Below, in pieces: positions 37,901 through 48,162 of a stretch of DNA of 64,000 nt. This stretch comes from Maylandia zebra. Taxonomy: Eukaryota > Chordata > Actinopteri > Cichliformes > Cichlidae. The notes under the pieces were generated by a model that was given only the letters and a program-made list of their open reading frames with translations, did no database searches and was not told where the DNA came from. The translations under genes and the position numbers were made by a program. Within the stretch, counting starts at the first letter, position 1; every line of letters begins with the position of its first letter. Location: the NCBI RefSeq assembly GCF_041146795.1, contig NC_135183.1:8815340-8879339 (forward strand), written 5' to 3'.

Positions 37901-38357
37901 GATGCACATGTGTGTTTAGTCCAAGTGTAGATGCTGGTGTCCTTTATGTGTCTCTTAGAGGGGGTGAAGGCTCTCTGGGAGGACTATGCCAGTGGCAGCA
38001 GGGAGAGGAAGCGCCTGCTGGAAAATAGATATGGCTGCAATTTACTGGTGTCCATTGCAGAAAAAAAACTAAGCGACAACTGGATTGCCAACAATACCAA
38101 GAGTTGTCCTGAATGCTTCACTAGAATAGAGGTTTGCACTCACCTGAGCACATTCGTACAAACTTGCGAGCACAGAGCAGTTCAGAGAGAGTTTCTGATT
38201 GAATTTGCTCATACGTGTGTTGTGCTTTACGTTACAGAAGGATGGAGGGTGTGACCAGATGTTGTGCACTCGCTGTAAGAAGATTTTCTGGTGGGACAGA
38301 CTGACTCCAGAAAACACAACCGAACAGTTTTATGGGGGTCAATGTTCTTCCAACTAA
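31989..38357 (+). CDS. rnf14: RNF14-like RBR E3 ubiquitin ligase with atypical RING2
   Basis: RING-between-RING ligase that takes ubiquitin from an E2 onto a RING2 cysteine and then transfers it to a substrate. Exons: 31989-32142, 32602-32732, 32854-33789, 37322-37400, 37564-37755, 37959-38131 and 38238-38357; 1,785 nt, 594 aa. The N-terminal RWD domain (about residues 5-130) contains LEEQEDELLALQSIFDADEF and LPPLLLNFGLPEDYPSSSPP. RING1 (about 335-400) has CGVCFMGRLGSECVKLSPCG and HVFCRAC. The IBR has CPRTSCG, CSECGFAFCVICRKTYHG and KC. RING2 has KSCPEC, KDGGCDQMLCTRC, then FWWDRL. The residue aligned with the catalytic Cys of RNF14 (DGC) is kept, but the Cys pair of the usual FCWIC is absent. 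A Ser/Gln/Asp-rich linker of about 190 residues separates RWD and RING1, making the protein longer than human RNF14 (474 aa). It may be rnf14 itself or a diverged paralogue. Confidence 0.85.
33870..34890. mobile_element. Non-autonomous hAT element in the RNF14-like intron 3
   Basis: A 1,021-bp unit starts CAGTGTTGGTCAAGTTACTT and ends GTTACTGCCCATCTCTG, with imperfect inverted ends rich in AAGTAAT/GTTACTT blocks. It is flanked by a perfect 8-bp target duplication ATCAAAAC (33862-33869 and 34891-34898), diagnostic of hAT-type insertion. The short ORFs inside do not resemble transposase. Confidence 0.88.
34988..35015. repeat. (GAATA)n tail of the LINE
   Basis: About five AATAG/GAATA units form the 3' terminal microsatellite of the antisense LINE, a common form of 3' end in this group. 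Confidence 0.85.
37218..37257. repeat. Perfect 19-bp-arm palindrome at the LINE 5' junction
   Basis: The left arm TTCAAACACAGAGGTTTCA is followed by AA and then the exact reverse complement of the arm. The inner half belongs to the LINE ORF start (MKPLCLK). The outer half is an inverted copy of the same bases next to host intron. Confidence 0.9.
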
Positions 38358-38399
38358 TTCTAAGAATCAGCACCACATACTGTCTCATAATCAGCAGGG

Positions 38400-39250
38400 G
38401 GCAACAAAAACAACAATGACAGGAAGGAATAACCAAACCGTTGGTTCCTTAGAAAACCCAAAGTGCTGTAAATTAACAAAAATTGCCCTCTTTGGCTGTT
38501 TTATTTGCCTTAGGCCGCAATGAAGCATTTACACTAAAGGTGTATGTTCTAATCAATTATCAATTATTCTTTCAGTTAATGGACAAATTATGTGGTCAGA
38601 AAACAGACACATTTGCCAGAACCCTGTTTTTTCAAACCAACAGTTCAAAACACAAATTTCTTTTTCTCCTGATGAACCAAATTAACTGAGCAAGTATTTC
38701 CCAGACTGATGAATTCCTCTGCTTTTAGATGTGTGCTGCTGTTAAGTACTGTTATGGCACAAAAATGCTCTGTGCAGTCATTATCACTGTAACGTTTGAA
38801 CTCTGAGGGAAAAGACAGGTTCACACTGCCACAGATATATGCAGCTGCAACAACTACAGGTAAAGCTTCTGACCTTGACGTGCATGTTTCATTTCAATTC
38901 CAGCAGCAGCCTACAGGTAGATCCTGAACATGTGTCTTCTTTCCCCTTCCTCCACTGCCCTGTTATGACAGTGCAACAAAGACGCCAGCATGTTTGATTT
39001 TCTTGTCTGTCCAGGAAAAATCCTGCTTCCTCATCACTTCCTCATAAATGTCTAAACAGCAGTTTGCCTTTATAACCCACAGAAGGAGACTGCAGAATGC
39101 AAGAATACTTTTTAATTGTATCGGTTACACCTTTATTTTTCCTGCTAGCACAAACAAAATACATGCTTCATTAAAAAAAGACAAATTTACTAACTCTCCA
39201 GACTGGAACCACTGTAGCTCCAAAAATGCAGGCTCATCCTTTAGTTAGAA
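38400..39250. other. Intergenic 3' of the RNF14-like gene
   Basis: No exon, repeat family or RNA gene recognised. It probably holds the 3' UTR of the RNF14-like gene, but no single polyadenylation site stands out. Confidence 0.4.
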
Positions 39251-39261
39251 CATCTTGAAAC

Positions 39262-39468
39262 ATGGCTCAATCACCTCACCCTCAACCCCAACTGGTCACA
39301 GCAGATGACTTATTCTTCCGAACTATCAAAAGCGAGTCCCTCCTTCCCACTGTTGCCAAGTGCATGCTCATGGGCGTTCATCTGATTGTTGGGATTTTCT
39401 CTGTAGGATCTTTAACTTATGGTGTAATATACTTTGCAGTGACTGTTGCAGGGGTACCATATAAATAA
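39262..39468 (+). CDS. Small hydrophobic ORF or exon, unknown
   Basis: A 68-codon ORF begins MAQSPHPQPQLVTADDLFFR and continues with a polar turn and a long hydrophobic run (CMLMGVHLIVGIFSVGSLTY, then GVIYFAVTVAGVPY), enough for one or two membrane segments. The layout (short polar N-terminus, Gly-rich hydrophobic helix, a GVPY-like end) is reminiscent of the first exon of four-transmembrane MS4A/tetraspan-like proteins. A possible donor GGG|GTACC lies at the end, in which case the real exon stops before the in-frame TAA. No continuing exon was found, so function is unassigned. Confidence 0.35.
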   Translation: MAQSPHPQPQLVTADDLFFRTIKSESLLPTVAKCMLMGVHLIVGIFSVGSLTYGVIYFAVTVAGVPYK

Positions 39469-39819
39469 AACTGAGTAAATTGGAAATCAGTTTGAAATTC
39501 TAGAAAATTTACACTGACACATACAGTGTGTGCTGGAAGGAATTCTTAGATAAAGAAGCATGAATTCACAGAAAACATAAGCAACTGATAATGGTAGTAA
39601 TAACCGTCAAATTGACTTCTTGGCTATACTCAATATATTTTTTATAGGTTTTCACTGCAAGATTTGACTGAAGAAAACACCTGCGATGCATTTTCTAAAG
39701 GTGTTGGCGGGTTTTGTTGGCAAAACACTTTCCTTTATACTGGTTCTCAAGTCAAAAACACAGATTTTTTACTTTGCTCTCAAGGCTTGCACAGATTTGC
39801 TTTGCTTGGTACCTAAAAT

Positions 39820-39853
39820 GTGAAATACACAATCACTTGACTGTGTATTTCAC
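39820..39853. other. Short perfect hairpin
   Basis: GTGAAATACACA and its exact reverse complement TGTGTATTTCAC flank a 10-nt loop. No U-tract or gene context gives it a role. Confidence 0.6.
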
Positions 39854-40631
39854 AAACACAATTTTACAATTAAACAAACCCGATATTTAATTTCACAAGT
39901 GTTTCAGGGTGACCTTTAGAAAGTAGATCGCCACAGTGGACCAGGGGGTAACCTATGAAAAGGCAAAAACTGCAGTTCCTCTAATGATCACTTGAGGCTG
40001 GTCCCAAAAGTGAGTCAGTCCTCACAGACACTGATATTAAAAATGTCCAACTTAAAAAACAAAAACAAAACCCAAAGCAAAACAAACTTAACATTTACAA
40101 AAAATGTTACTCTCTGCAGCCAGTCTTTTATATGTAAGACAGCTGGATATCTGCTTAATTTATTTATAACTCAGCTGTTAATGTTTCATTTTTTTTAATT
40201 GATGTATTTTCTAAGATGTGGTCACTTTAATTGACAGATGCACAAACACAGGGATGTGTAGCCAATTATTTGGTAGGCCTTGCTTATGGTGATTAGGCCA
40301 GTCTACTAAATCCATCACATGATGGCACAGACCATCCAAGAAGCATCATTTTCAGTTCTAATAGCTGTTATATATGGGCTCAAAATGTGGTCATAAATAT
40401 TTTGTACTTGTAAATCGGTTTTGTACTTGTAAAAAAGATTTGTGCGTGCGTAAAAAAGATTTGTGTGTGGACTTAGCCAAAAAAAAACCCTGCAAGTTAC
40501 AAGTACGAATTTTGACCCTATTTTTCTTCCTTTAAGCTGATTGGTCAATGTCATGTCAATCACAAATTAAACAATCCAATCAGAGAACAGATGGGTTTGG
40601 CTGTCGGAGGGGCACTTTTTTGAACTGCAGG

Positions 40632-40760
40632 TTCAAGGCTCAAGGTTCTTTATTTGTCACATGCATAGTTATACAAGTATAACACACAGTGAAATGTAGC
40701 CTGACACGCTCCTCGACATGTGCAAAAAAATTGGGGGGGGGGGGGGTGTAGAGGAAGAAC

Positions 40761-40826
<66 letters not shown>

Positions 40827-40830
40827 CATA
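40632..40830. repeat. Dispersed repeat with poly-G and (TA)n inside the foldback element
   Basis: TCAAGGTTCTTTATTTGTCA and the following GTGAAATGT / CTGACACGCTCCTCGACATG form a common teleost repeat tail. It is followed by a G run (about 40,732-40,746) and a TA array at about 40,763-40,821. Confidence 0.55.
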
Positions 40831-41774
40831 CATTGGGTGAATGTGCAGTAGTAGCAGCAAGCAGGTGAATTCTGTACATTAATATGAATACACATCTGAC
40901 TATTTTACAGGATAGACAATATAAACATATTTAAAATTAAAGGAATTGAAATGTACATTGTGCCTTGGTTTAGTGTCCTTGAAGGGTAATCTCTATATAA
41001 ATATCTGATAGCAGTTAGGTCCCCTTACTTTCAGCAGCTGTTGAAAGGATAAAGTTGTGGTATGTCAGTGGTTAGAAATACCATTATTACTTTAGGATTA
41101 GTTTAACACAACGTCAGGGCTGACCCGGAACCATGGCTGTGAGTCACAGTGCGCAGCATAAAAGTGCTTTCACATCAGACACAGGATGTGCTACTAATGC
41201 TAATTGCTAACTAAAAGCAAAGGATCCAGAATTTGTTGCGCTGGCTGCTGGGCTCTGTGGGTTTTTGCAGCAGCTCTACCTGTACTAGATGCACCTGCTC
41301 CATGTCGTTTTTATCTCTGACTTTATGTCCTCTATAAGAGTTTCTGGGTTTTTTTGCTAGTTCTTCAAATGTTCAATAAAAACATGTATGCTAATTCATA
41401 ACGAAGAAAGCTTTGTAATGAAGACTGTCATTTCCAAAACACTGCGCCCCCCCGCGGTCCGCAGCGCTGTTGAAAAGGCTGTGGAAGTCCCTGTGTTAAA
41501 CACGTAGTCCCGTGACACAAAAATCACCAAATTCTGACGACCACAGACTGTTTTCCTTTGTGGTGATGAAGGAAAACGCTGTGTTGGCATGTAAAAGGGC
41601 ATTTATTCCCTTCAAAGACCTGCAGTTCAAAAAAAGCGCCCCTCCGACAGCCAAACCCATCTGTTCTCTGATTGGATTGTTACATTTGTGATTGACATGA
41701 CATTCACCAATCAGATGAAAGGAAGAAAAATAGGGTCAAAATCCGTACTTGTAACTTGCAGGGTTTTTTTTGGC

Positions 41775-41940
41775 TAAGTCCACACACAAATCTTTTTTTA
41801 CGCACACACAAATCTTTTTTACACATACAAATCTTTTTTACGCATGCACAAATCTTTTTTACACATACAAATCTTTTTTACGCATGCACAAATCTTTTTT
41901 ACACACACATAATTCTTTTCACACATACAAATCCTGATTT
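41775..41940. repeat. Tandem ACACAAATCTTTTTT minisatellite
   Basis: About eight imperfect units alternating CACACAAATCTTTTTTACG and CATACAAATCTTTTTTACG expand the outer part of the right foldback arm. The left arm has only two to three such units. Confidence 0.85.
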
Positions 41941-42313
41941 ACAAGTACAAAATATTTATGACCACATTTTGAGCCCATAGTTATAGCTTAGCACTAATTA
42001 GTGTGTGTCTTGCAAAGTCCACAGACAGTGGGCCTCAACTATGTGTCATCTTTAATGTACAGTCTATGTAGTATTTCCCCCTGATTTCATGTAGCTACTA
42101 AGCTAAGATACCCTTTGGTCAGGCTATTTTCTAAGTACTTTGATAATCTGTCTCCAGCACACGTGCAGCTGTAATTTTGACTCATAACCACAAGAGGGCT
42201 GGTTTGCGCTCTTATAAATCTGCTGTACACTTTTACACTATTAATTAATTTCCACGTTTTTAGCAGTCTTTAAAATATGTTACTTGCTATCCTTACGTGA
42301 GTGGTTGATGCAG

Positions 42314-42371
42314 AACAGATGAGCAGCCGGAGAGAGGACATGAACTCTCGGATGCTGTCATCTGTCGTCAG
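42314..42371 (+). CDS. Orphan exon candidate 1
   Basis: A 58-bp segment lies between a weak acceptor (TTGATGCAG) and a strong donor (CAG|GTAAGC). In the frame that ends in phase 0 it reads TDEQPERGHELSDAVICRQ, which would join in frame to the exon at 47,834. Read from an internal ATG at 42,319 it would end in phase 2 instead. No family recognised. Confidence 0.3.
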
Positions 42372-42511
42372 GTAAGCTGATTCTTAATGCACTTGGTGAA
42401 CTTATTGTTCCCCTGCAAACCTCCCAAATAGAAATGAAACACTGACTGTAGGATACAGAGTGCACACATCTCAGCTTGTTTCACAGATGAGCAGTGGGGA
42501 AATCGGTGCGG

Positions 42512-42835
42512 CTCAGGATAAAGGTCGACAGGGGCAAAGTACCAGTTAAAAACACACACAACACACACACTCTCACAAAGTACTGAACGCACACAAAGGG
42601 GTCCCTAAAAACTAAAATTTCCTTCTCCCTACAGTCAGCTCTACTTTATGTGGCTTAATGTGTGTTAATGGTTGCAATGTCACAGTCACTAAGCCTAATG
42701 TGAGGAGTTATATCATCAGCTTTCTCTCTGCCTTCATCTCTGAGACAGTGACTGTTACATTTGCTCGATAGGTAGGAGGGCAAACAAATGAGCAAACATT
42801 TACTTTCCTTTTACTGACCGAGCTTTCTGAGCATT
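42512..42835. repeat. Left copy of a 325-bp direct repeat flanking a LINE insertion
   Basis: It starts CTCAGGATAAAGGTCGACAG and ends CTTTCTGAGCATT. It is almost identical to 47,380-47,715 except for a 10-bp insertion, a CA-repeat length change and a few substitutions. It ends exactly where a poly-T run (poly-A tail of the antisense L1-like element) begins. Confidence 0.95.
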
Positions 42836-45800
42836 TTTTTTTTTTTTTGCCTGTCCCGTTTGGCTCTTTTGCCATCAGAATTGTTGTCTAAAGGCAAAGA
42901 AAGATGCCCAACGGATTTACTTTACCAAATTGACCATCCCAGCCTTGCCGTAATGGTCCATTTGATTCACCTTTTTATTGTTTATTTTATTTTCACTTGC
43001 TGAATACGGGACAGACTTGACTGGAGGAAAGAAGGGGAGAAAGAAAGAGGGAAAGAGAAACAGCTGAGAAGAGGGACGGGGGAGAAGGGCAAAAAACAAA
43101 AACCAACAGAACGGGCAGAAAAAAAAAGAAAAGGAAAATGCATATGTCGATCACCTGGATCACCTGTTGAGAAAGAAAAAAGAAAACAAGCAGAAGAGAA
43201 CAAGAGTAATAGAATAAACAACATCACAATGATATATGGGAATATGACAGTAAATACTAAATATTAAACATTATTGTGCAGCACATAAGATCAACAGAAC
43301 ACAGTGTGCTTTGAGGTAGGAGCCAAAAAGGGTGTAGTTTGTGGGTGCGATCACCCGTGTGTACACCTGTGAGCATGGACGCGCTTGTTTTTTTAAAAGG
43401 TTCCTTCATGTAATGATCTGCTAGAGGGTGTGGGGGGGCCACAGCCCCGTCCTCCAGGGCATGAAGCAGGTATGGAGGAGATCAAAACTCCAGACATCCA
43501 GAGGCCCCCAGAACACAAGAGACCAAGGAAGACCAACAGAGGGGCAGCCGCGCCACTGTCCCAGAAAGAGCTGAGGAGAGTCCCAGATGAGGGCTCACTC
43601 AGCAGCCGCGGAGCAGAAGCCAGGGGGAGTTGCAGTGACGCGCCCATGATCTCCTCCGGCAGCCAGCTGTGCCTGAGTGACCGAGCCCCAGGCCGAGAGG
43701 CCGGGGGCACCCCACCTCCGAAGTGGCCCGAGTGAGCCCCAGGCTCCAGGCCCCGATAAATGGCCGCCAAGGAGTGAGCCGGTGTGTACCTGGACGCCCA
43801 TCCCCAGACACAAAGAACCACCAACGCACCGATGTCTGAGGGAGTCCGCCACTGGCAGGGGAAGTGGTGGTAGGGGGAGATAGGCCTCCAAACCTTGGAG
43901 GGCCTGAGATGTCCCCAGAGAGGTGGCGCCTGACACCCAACCTGACATATAGACACAGACATACAGGCACACACAGACACAAACATCCATTCCCACCCTC
44001 ATGCTCTCATATGCACTTACTCCACACTCAACCAACGTGGAGACAGACATAAAGAGACGCTGTACACACGATCACACTCCCCAAGCGTACTCTACAAACC
44101 AGGTCTAGGTACCCTTGCCCCTGGAGGGGGGAACTGCACCCAGACCCAGGTGGTGTTACCCTTTTCCCTGCGGTGGGGAGAGGCAGACCGCCCCGACTCC
44201 GCAGCAGCAGGGAGGCCCCACACTCCAGACCGCAGTCGGACGGCCAACTCCTCCTCCTAGCCCCCCTGCTCCAGCAGGCCGCAGAGAATGGGGGTGAGAG
44301 AAGACTCCAAACCTCCCTCCACCCACTCATTGTAGTGTTGATGCATGTGTGTTCTAAGGTGCATTTAAAACCCAGGAGGGCATGGAGCTACCTGCCAGAG
44401 AGCAGCAGGTAAGAGCATGGTCCCTCCTGCTAGCCCTCAGTGTCTACGTGTATTTAACATTGAGAGGTGGGCAACGGCGCCAGGGGTGGGGTGTACACCC
44501 TGATGGTAATTTGGATTCCGTGTATCGTGCCCACCCCCAAGATCCTATATGTATGTGTAATGAGAGTGTGAGTAATGTGAATGTCTAAGTTGTGGGATAA
44601 AATTGAGGCAGAGGCAGCCAGAAGGGGGGGGGGGGGAGCCTCCTCTGCACCCTGGTGACATACCCCTACTCCAAGGCCCTGCATGTGTGGGTGGTTGTGG
44701 TGGAGCGGGAAGAGGGAGGCAGCTGGAGATGGGGAGGAAAGGAAGGGAGGGGCAAGTGACCCCTCCCTGGGGCCAGCTCCCCCGCTGACCCCAGTAGGCA
44801 CTCCCATACTCCGCGACCCGCCAGGGAAAGGGGGCCCAGGCCCATCCAGACCGGGGCCCAGTGCAACAGCGCCTCCCGGCCCCACAGAGCCCGGGACAGT
44901 CCACCCAACCCCACCACAGAGAAAACTGCACCCACCCCACCATCCACTCATCTTCCAGACTACATAAGACAATAGACGCCCAGGCTGAGATCTTCCTCCA
45001 CCTCTCCTGTATCTCCCCCTCCTGCAGAGAGAGTTCCTGAAGAGCGGAAAGCTCCTGCAAGATGTGACAATCTCCCCCACCAATTGAAGAGCCCCCCAGG
45101 TGGCTCGACGCACCGGCGGCACCCTGCGCCAGGGCTGGGCCCCCATGCACCCACCCGCCCACAACCCCGGCAACACACCAACCAGGACCCAAGCCCCCGA
45201 GGCCCGGCCAGGGCCCCAGCCCAGAGACGGAGCGCCCCCAGAACCTCACGCCCATCCCGGACCCACCCAGGGGCAGCCAAGCTACCAGGTCAGTAACCCA
45301 TGTCCGTCAGCACAGACCCTCCCCTAGCCCCGCTGCACGCAGCCACGAGGAAACAGTCACCTGAGAGCCAACAGAGCCCCTAACCGGACATGACCACTAC
45401 CCCGGATTGAGCCCCCCAAGGAAGATGCCTCCGGGGAACCCCCCGACGCCCTAAGCCTGTCCCTACCCCCACACCAATCACAACAGTGAAGGCGGGACCA
45501 AACTATGACCCCCCACCCCCACTAGGTGATGGAGCTGATCAAAGGGGCCCAGAGCAATTGATCTGATGTGGTGGCAGAGGCTGTATCAAGACTAATGTAA
45601 TCTAATAGATAATTTCTATATTGGTTAGAATTAAGATTATTTTTATTTTTCCAGTTCATGAGGACTGTTTTCTTGGCTATGCATAGGGCAGTGAAAACCA
45701 TATGGGCGATATTCTTTTCTGAAGTGACATTATCTAAGCTGCCCAACAAACACACTAAGGGGGAAGTTGGAATGTTACATTTCAGACACTTTGATAAGTC

Positions 45801-45993
45801 TTCACATATCTCGCGCCAATTGCTGTCTAATTGCTGCTGCTAGTGGTTCAATAAAAATTGCAAACAGTGAAGGGGAGAGTGGGCATCCCTGCCTGGTGCC
45901 CCTCAAGAGACAAAAGCTGGAGGATGTCTGGTCATTTGTTCTGACACAAGCTGTTGGGGAATTATATAATATTTTTAACCAGTTGATGAAAGA
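42836..45993 (-). mobile_element. L1-like LINE, internally deleted, with G-rich 3' UTR
   Basis: Read on the minus strand, a reverse-transcriptase fragment (LLRGTRQGCPLSPSLFAIFI, near 45,830-45,930) is followed at once by an ORF2 C-terminal piece (YLLDYISLDTASATTSDQLL, to 45,522), so the middle of ORF2 is missing. Then comes a long GC-rich, minus-strand G-rich segment (about 43,400-45,500) that fits a LINE 3' UTR, and a poly-A tail seen as 18 T at 42,836-42,853. ORFs in the GC-rich part are spurious. Assigning the whole GC-rich tract to the same element is inference. Confidence 0.7.
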
Positions 45994-47379
45994 GGCAAGG
46001 CAAGGCAAGGCAAGTTTATTTGTATAGCACAATTCAACAACAAGGTGATTCAAAGTGCTTTACAGAGACATTAGAAACAAGAACAAATAAAAAGCATGAT
46101 TTAAAATTGATTAAAACAAGCAAATAAACTAACTAACTAATTAACAAACAAACAAACAAACAAACAAACAAACAAAACAGTATATAAAATCAAAACAGAT
46201 AAAATCAGAACAGTAGATAAAATCAGTAGTTAAATGTAAGTTTTGAAATTTAAGCTTAAAGTGTGGATTTGGTGCTTTATTCAAATGCAGCTGAGAACAG
46301 GTGAGTCTTCAACCTGGGTTTAAATAAACTGAGTGTTTCAGCTGATCTGAGGCTTTCTGGGAGTTTGTTCCAGATATAAGGAGCATAAAAGCTGAATGCA
46401 GCTTCTCCGTGTCTGGTTCTGACTCTGGGAACTGATAAAAGACCGGATCCAGATGACCTGAGGGATCTGGAAGGTTCATACTAGGTCAGGAGGTCATTGA
46501 TGTATTTTGGTCCTAAACCATTCAGAGCTTTATAGGCCAGCATCAGAACTTTAAAGTCTATCCTCTGACGGACAGGCAGCCAGTGTAAGGACCTCAGAGC
46601 TGGACTGATGTGGTCCACTTTTTTGGTCTTAGTGAGGACTCGAGCAGCAGAGTTCTGAATGAGCTGTAGTTGTCTGACTGATTTTTTAGGTAGACCTGTA
46701 AAGATGCTGTTACAGTAATCAAGCCTACTAAAGATGAATGCATGGACTAGTTTTTCCAGGTCCTGTTGAGACATCAGATCTTTTATCCTTGATATATTCT
46801 TGAGGTGATAGTAAGCTGACTTTGTTATTGTCTTAATGTGTTTTTCTAAGTTTAGGTCTGCATCCATCACTACACCCAAATTTCTCGCCTCGTTTGTGGT
46901 TTTTAGATGTATAGATTGAAGTTCTCTGGTGACCTGTAATCGTTTTTCTTTGGCGCCAAAGACTATTACCTCAGTTTTGTTTTTGTTTAGCTGGAGAAAA
47001 TTGTGGCACAACCAGTCATTGATTTCCTCAATGCATTTACCAAGAGCCTGTACAGGGCCTCGGTCTCCTGGTGACATTGTGATATATATTTGTGTGTCAT
47101 CTGCATAGCTGTGATAGTTTATTTTGTTGTTGTTTATAATCTGTGCCAGTGGGAGCATGTAGATGTTAAACAGAAGGGGTCCCAAGATGGAACCTTGGGG
47201 AACTCCACATGTGATACTTGTCTGCTCAGATGTGAAGTTACCTATTGATACAAAGTATTTCCTGTTTTCTACGTATGTTTTGAACCAGTTTAGTACAGTT
47301 CCTCTTGTGGACCAAGAGGATCCAAAACCAAATTTGTGTAAAGTTGCAAATAGAAATTTCCAGTTAACTCTGCCCCTGT
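45994..47379 (-). mobile_element. 5'-truncated L2-like LINE
   Basis: The minus-strand ORF at 46,481-47,185 shows late reverse-transcriptase blocks: MGPLLFNIYMLPLAQIINNN, YADD active site in NYHSYADDTQIYIT, NEARNLGVVMDADLNLEKHI and RSLHWLPVRQRIDFKVLMLA. Its 3' end is the CTTGC repeat (CAAGG units on the plus strand at about 45,995-46,013). It abuts, and probably inserted into, the L1-like element. The endonuclease and early RT regions are absent. Confidence 0.88.
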
Positions 47380-47715
47380 CTCAGGATAAAGGTCGACAGG
47401 GGCAAAGTACCAGTTAAAAACACACACAACACACACACACACTCACAAAGTACTGAACGCACACAAAGGGGTCCCTAAACACTAAAATTTCCTTCTCCCT
47501 ACAGTCAGTGCCAGTCAGCTCTACTTTATGTGGCTTAATGTGTGTTAATGGTTGCAATGTCACAGTCACTAAGCCTAATGTGAGGAGTTATATCATCAGC
47601 TTTCTCTCTGCCTTCATCTCTGAGACAGTGACTGTTACATTTGCTCGATAGGTAGGAGGGCAAACAAATGAGCAAACATTTACTTTCCTATTACTGACTG
47701 AGCTTTCTGAGCATT
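47380..47715. repeat. Right copy of the 325-bp direct repeat
   Basis: Near-identical to 42,512-42,835. It begins at the 5' edge of the LINE block and continues into the unduplicated intron with a GT microsatellite (about 47,720-47,750). Confidence 0.95.
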
Positions 47716-47716
47716 A

Positions 47717-47755
<39 letters not shown>

Positions 47756-47833
47756 CTGTCCGTTGTGCCCTCCTGTCCCCTGTGCACGTGTCCATGTGTG
47801 TGTCAATGTCTTTCTGACGATTCCCACCCACAG

Positions 47834-47938
47834 TTTCAGGAGATCTTCACTCAGCCGTCCATCCCAGTGTGGAGAGGAGTGGACTTTTTCCTCTACGAGC
47901 TCAGCGGGATCGACAGCAGGCCTACACCTTCAGAAACT
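47834..47938 (+). CDS. Orphan exon candidate 2 (35 codons, phase 0-0)
   Basis: The exon lies between acceptor CACCCACAG and donor ACT|GTAAGA. The open frame reads FQEIFTQPSIPVWRGVDFFL followed by YELSGIDSRPTPSET. Third codon positions are strongly C/G biased in this frame only, and the exon length is a multiple of three, both signs of a real coding exon. No family recognised. It lies 225 bp before the kng1 start codon but is not part of the kininogen protein. It could belong to a small unrecognised gene together with 42,314-42,371, or be a remnant. Confidence 0.45.
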
Positions 47939-48162
47939 GTAAGAGGACATTTTTTATAGTAAATAATTTGAAGCGAGCAAATTGTGCACAGGAGTGCATT
48001 TTTAGATTGATCCGGTGAAAGTTATCAGTGTTCGGAGGTTATTTGGAGGTCATTTCAGCCTCGCTGTGGTTACCTGAGGCTTACAGTGTTTGGTGGTGTG
48101 TGATATTTGTCTCTTCTGTGTCTCACAGCAGAACAGAGTCAAACATCCAGCAGGATCTGAAG

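Larger units (their letters stand above)
40373..41979. mobile_element. Long-inverted-repeat (foldback-like) DNA element, 1.6 kb
   Basis: The left arm 40373-40631 starts TATGGGCTCAAAATGTGGTC, and the right arm 41619-41979 ends in its reverse complement. The arms share the whole series of blocks (ACTTGTAA, AAAAAAGATTTGTG, CTTAGCCAAAAAAA, GGGTCAAAA, CTGATTGG, TCTGTTCTCTGATTGG, GTCGGAGGGGC, CTGCAG) in mirror order. The right arm is longer because of a tandem repeat. The roughly 990-bp centre has no transposase ORF and carries a separate inserted-looking repeat near 40,630-40,830. The target duplication is unclear. Confidence 0.85.

Noticed and set aside
40640-40895. ORFs with Tyr-Ile repeats
   Set aside because: Translation of the TA array inside the foldback element.
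43393-45327. Many overlapping Pro/Gly-rich ORFs on both strands, up to 240 codons
   Set aside because: They lie in the GC-rich tract assigned to an L1-like 3' UTR. Open frames in five or six phases reflect base composition, and no domain is recognisable.
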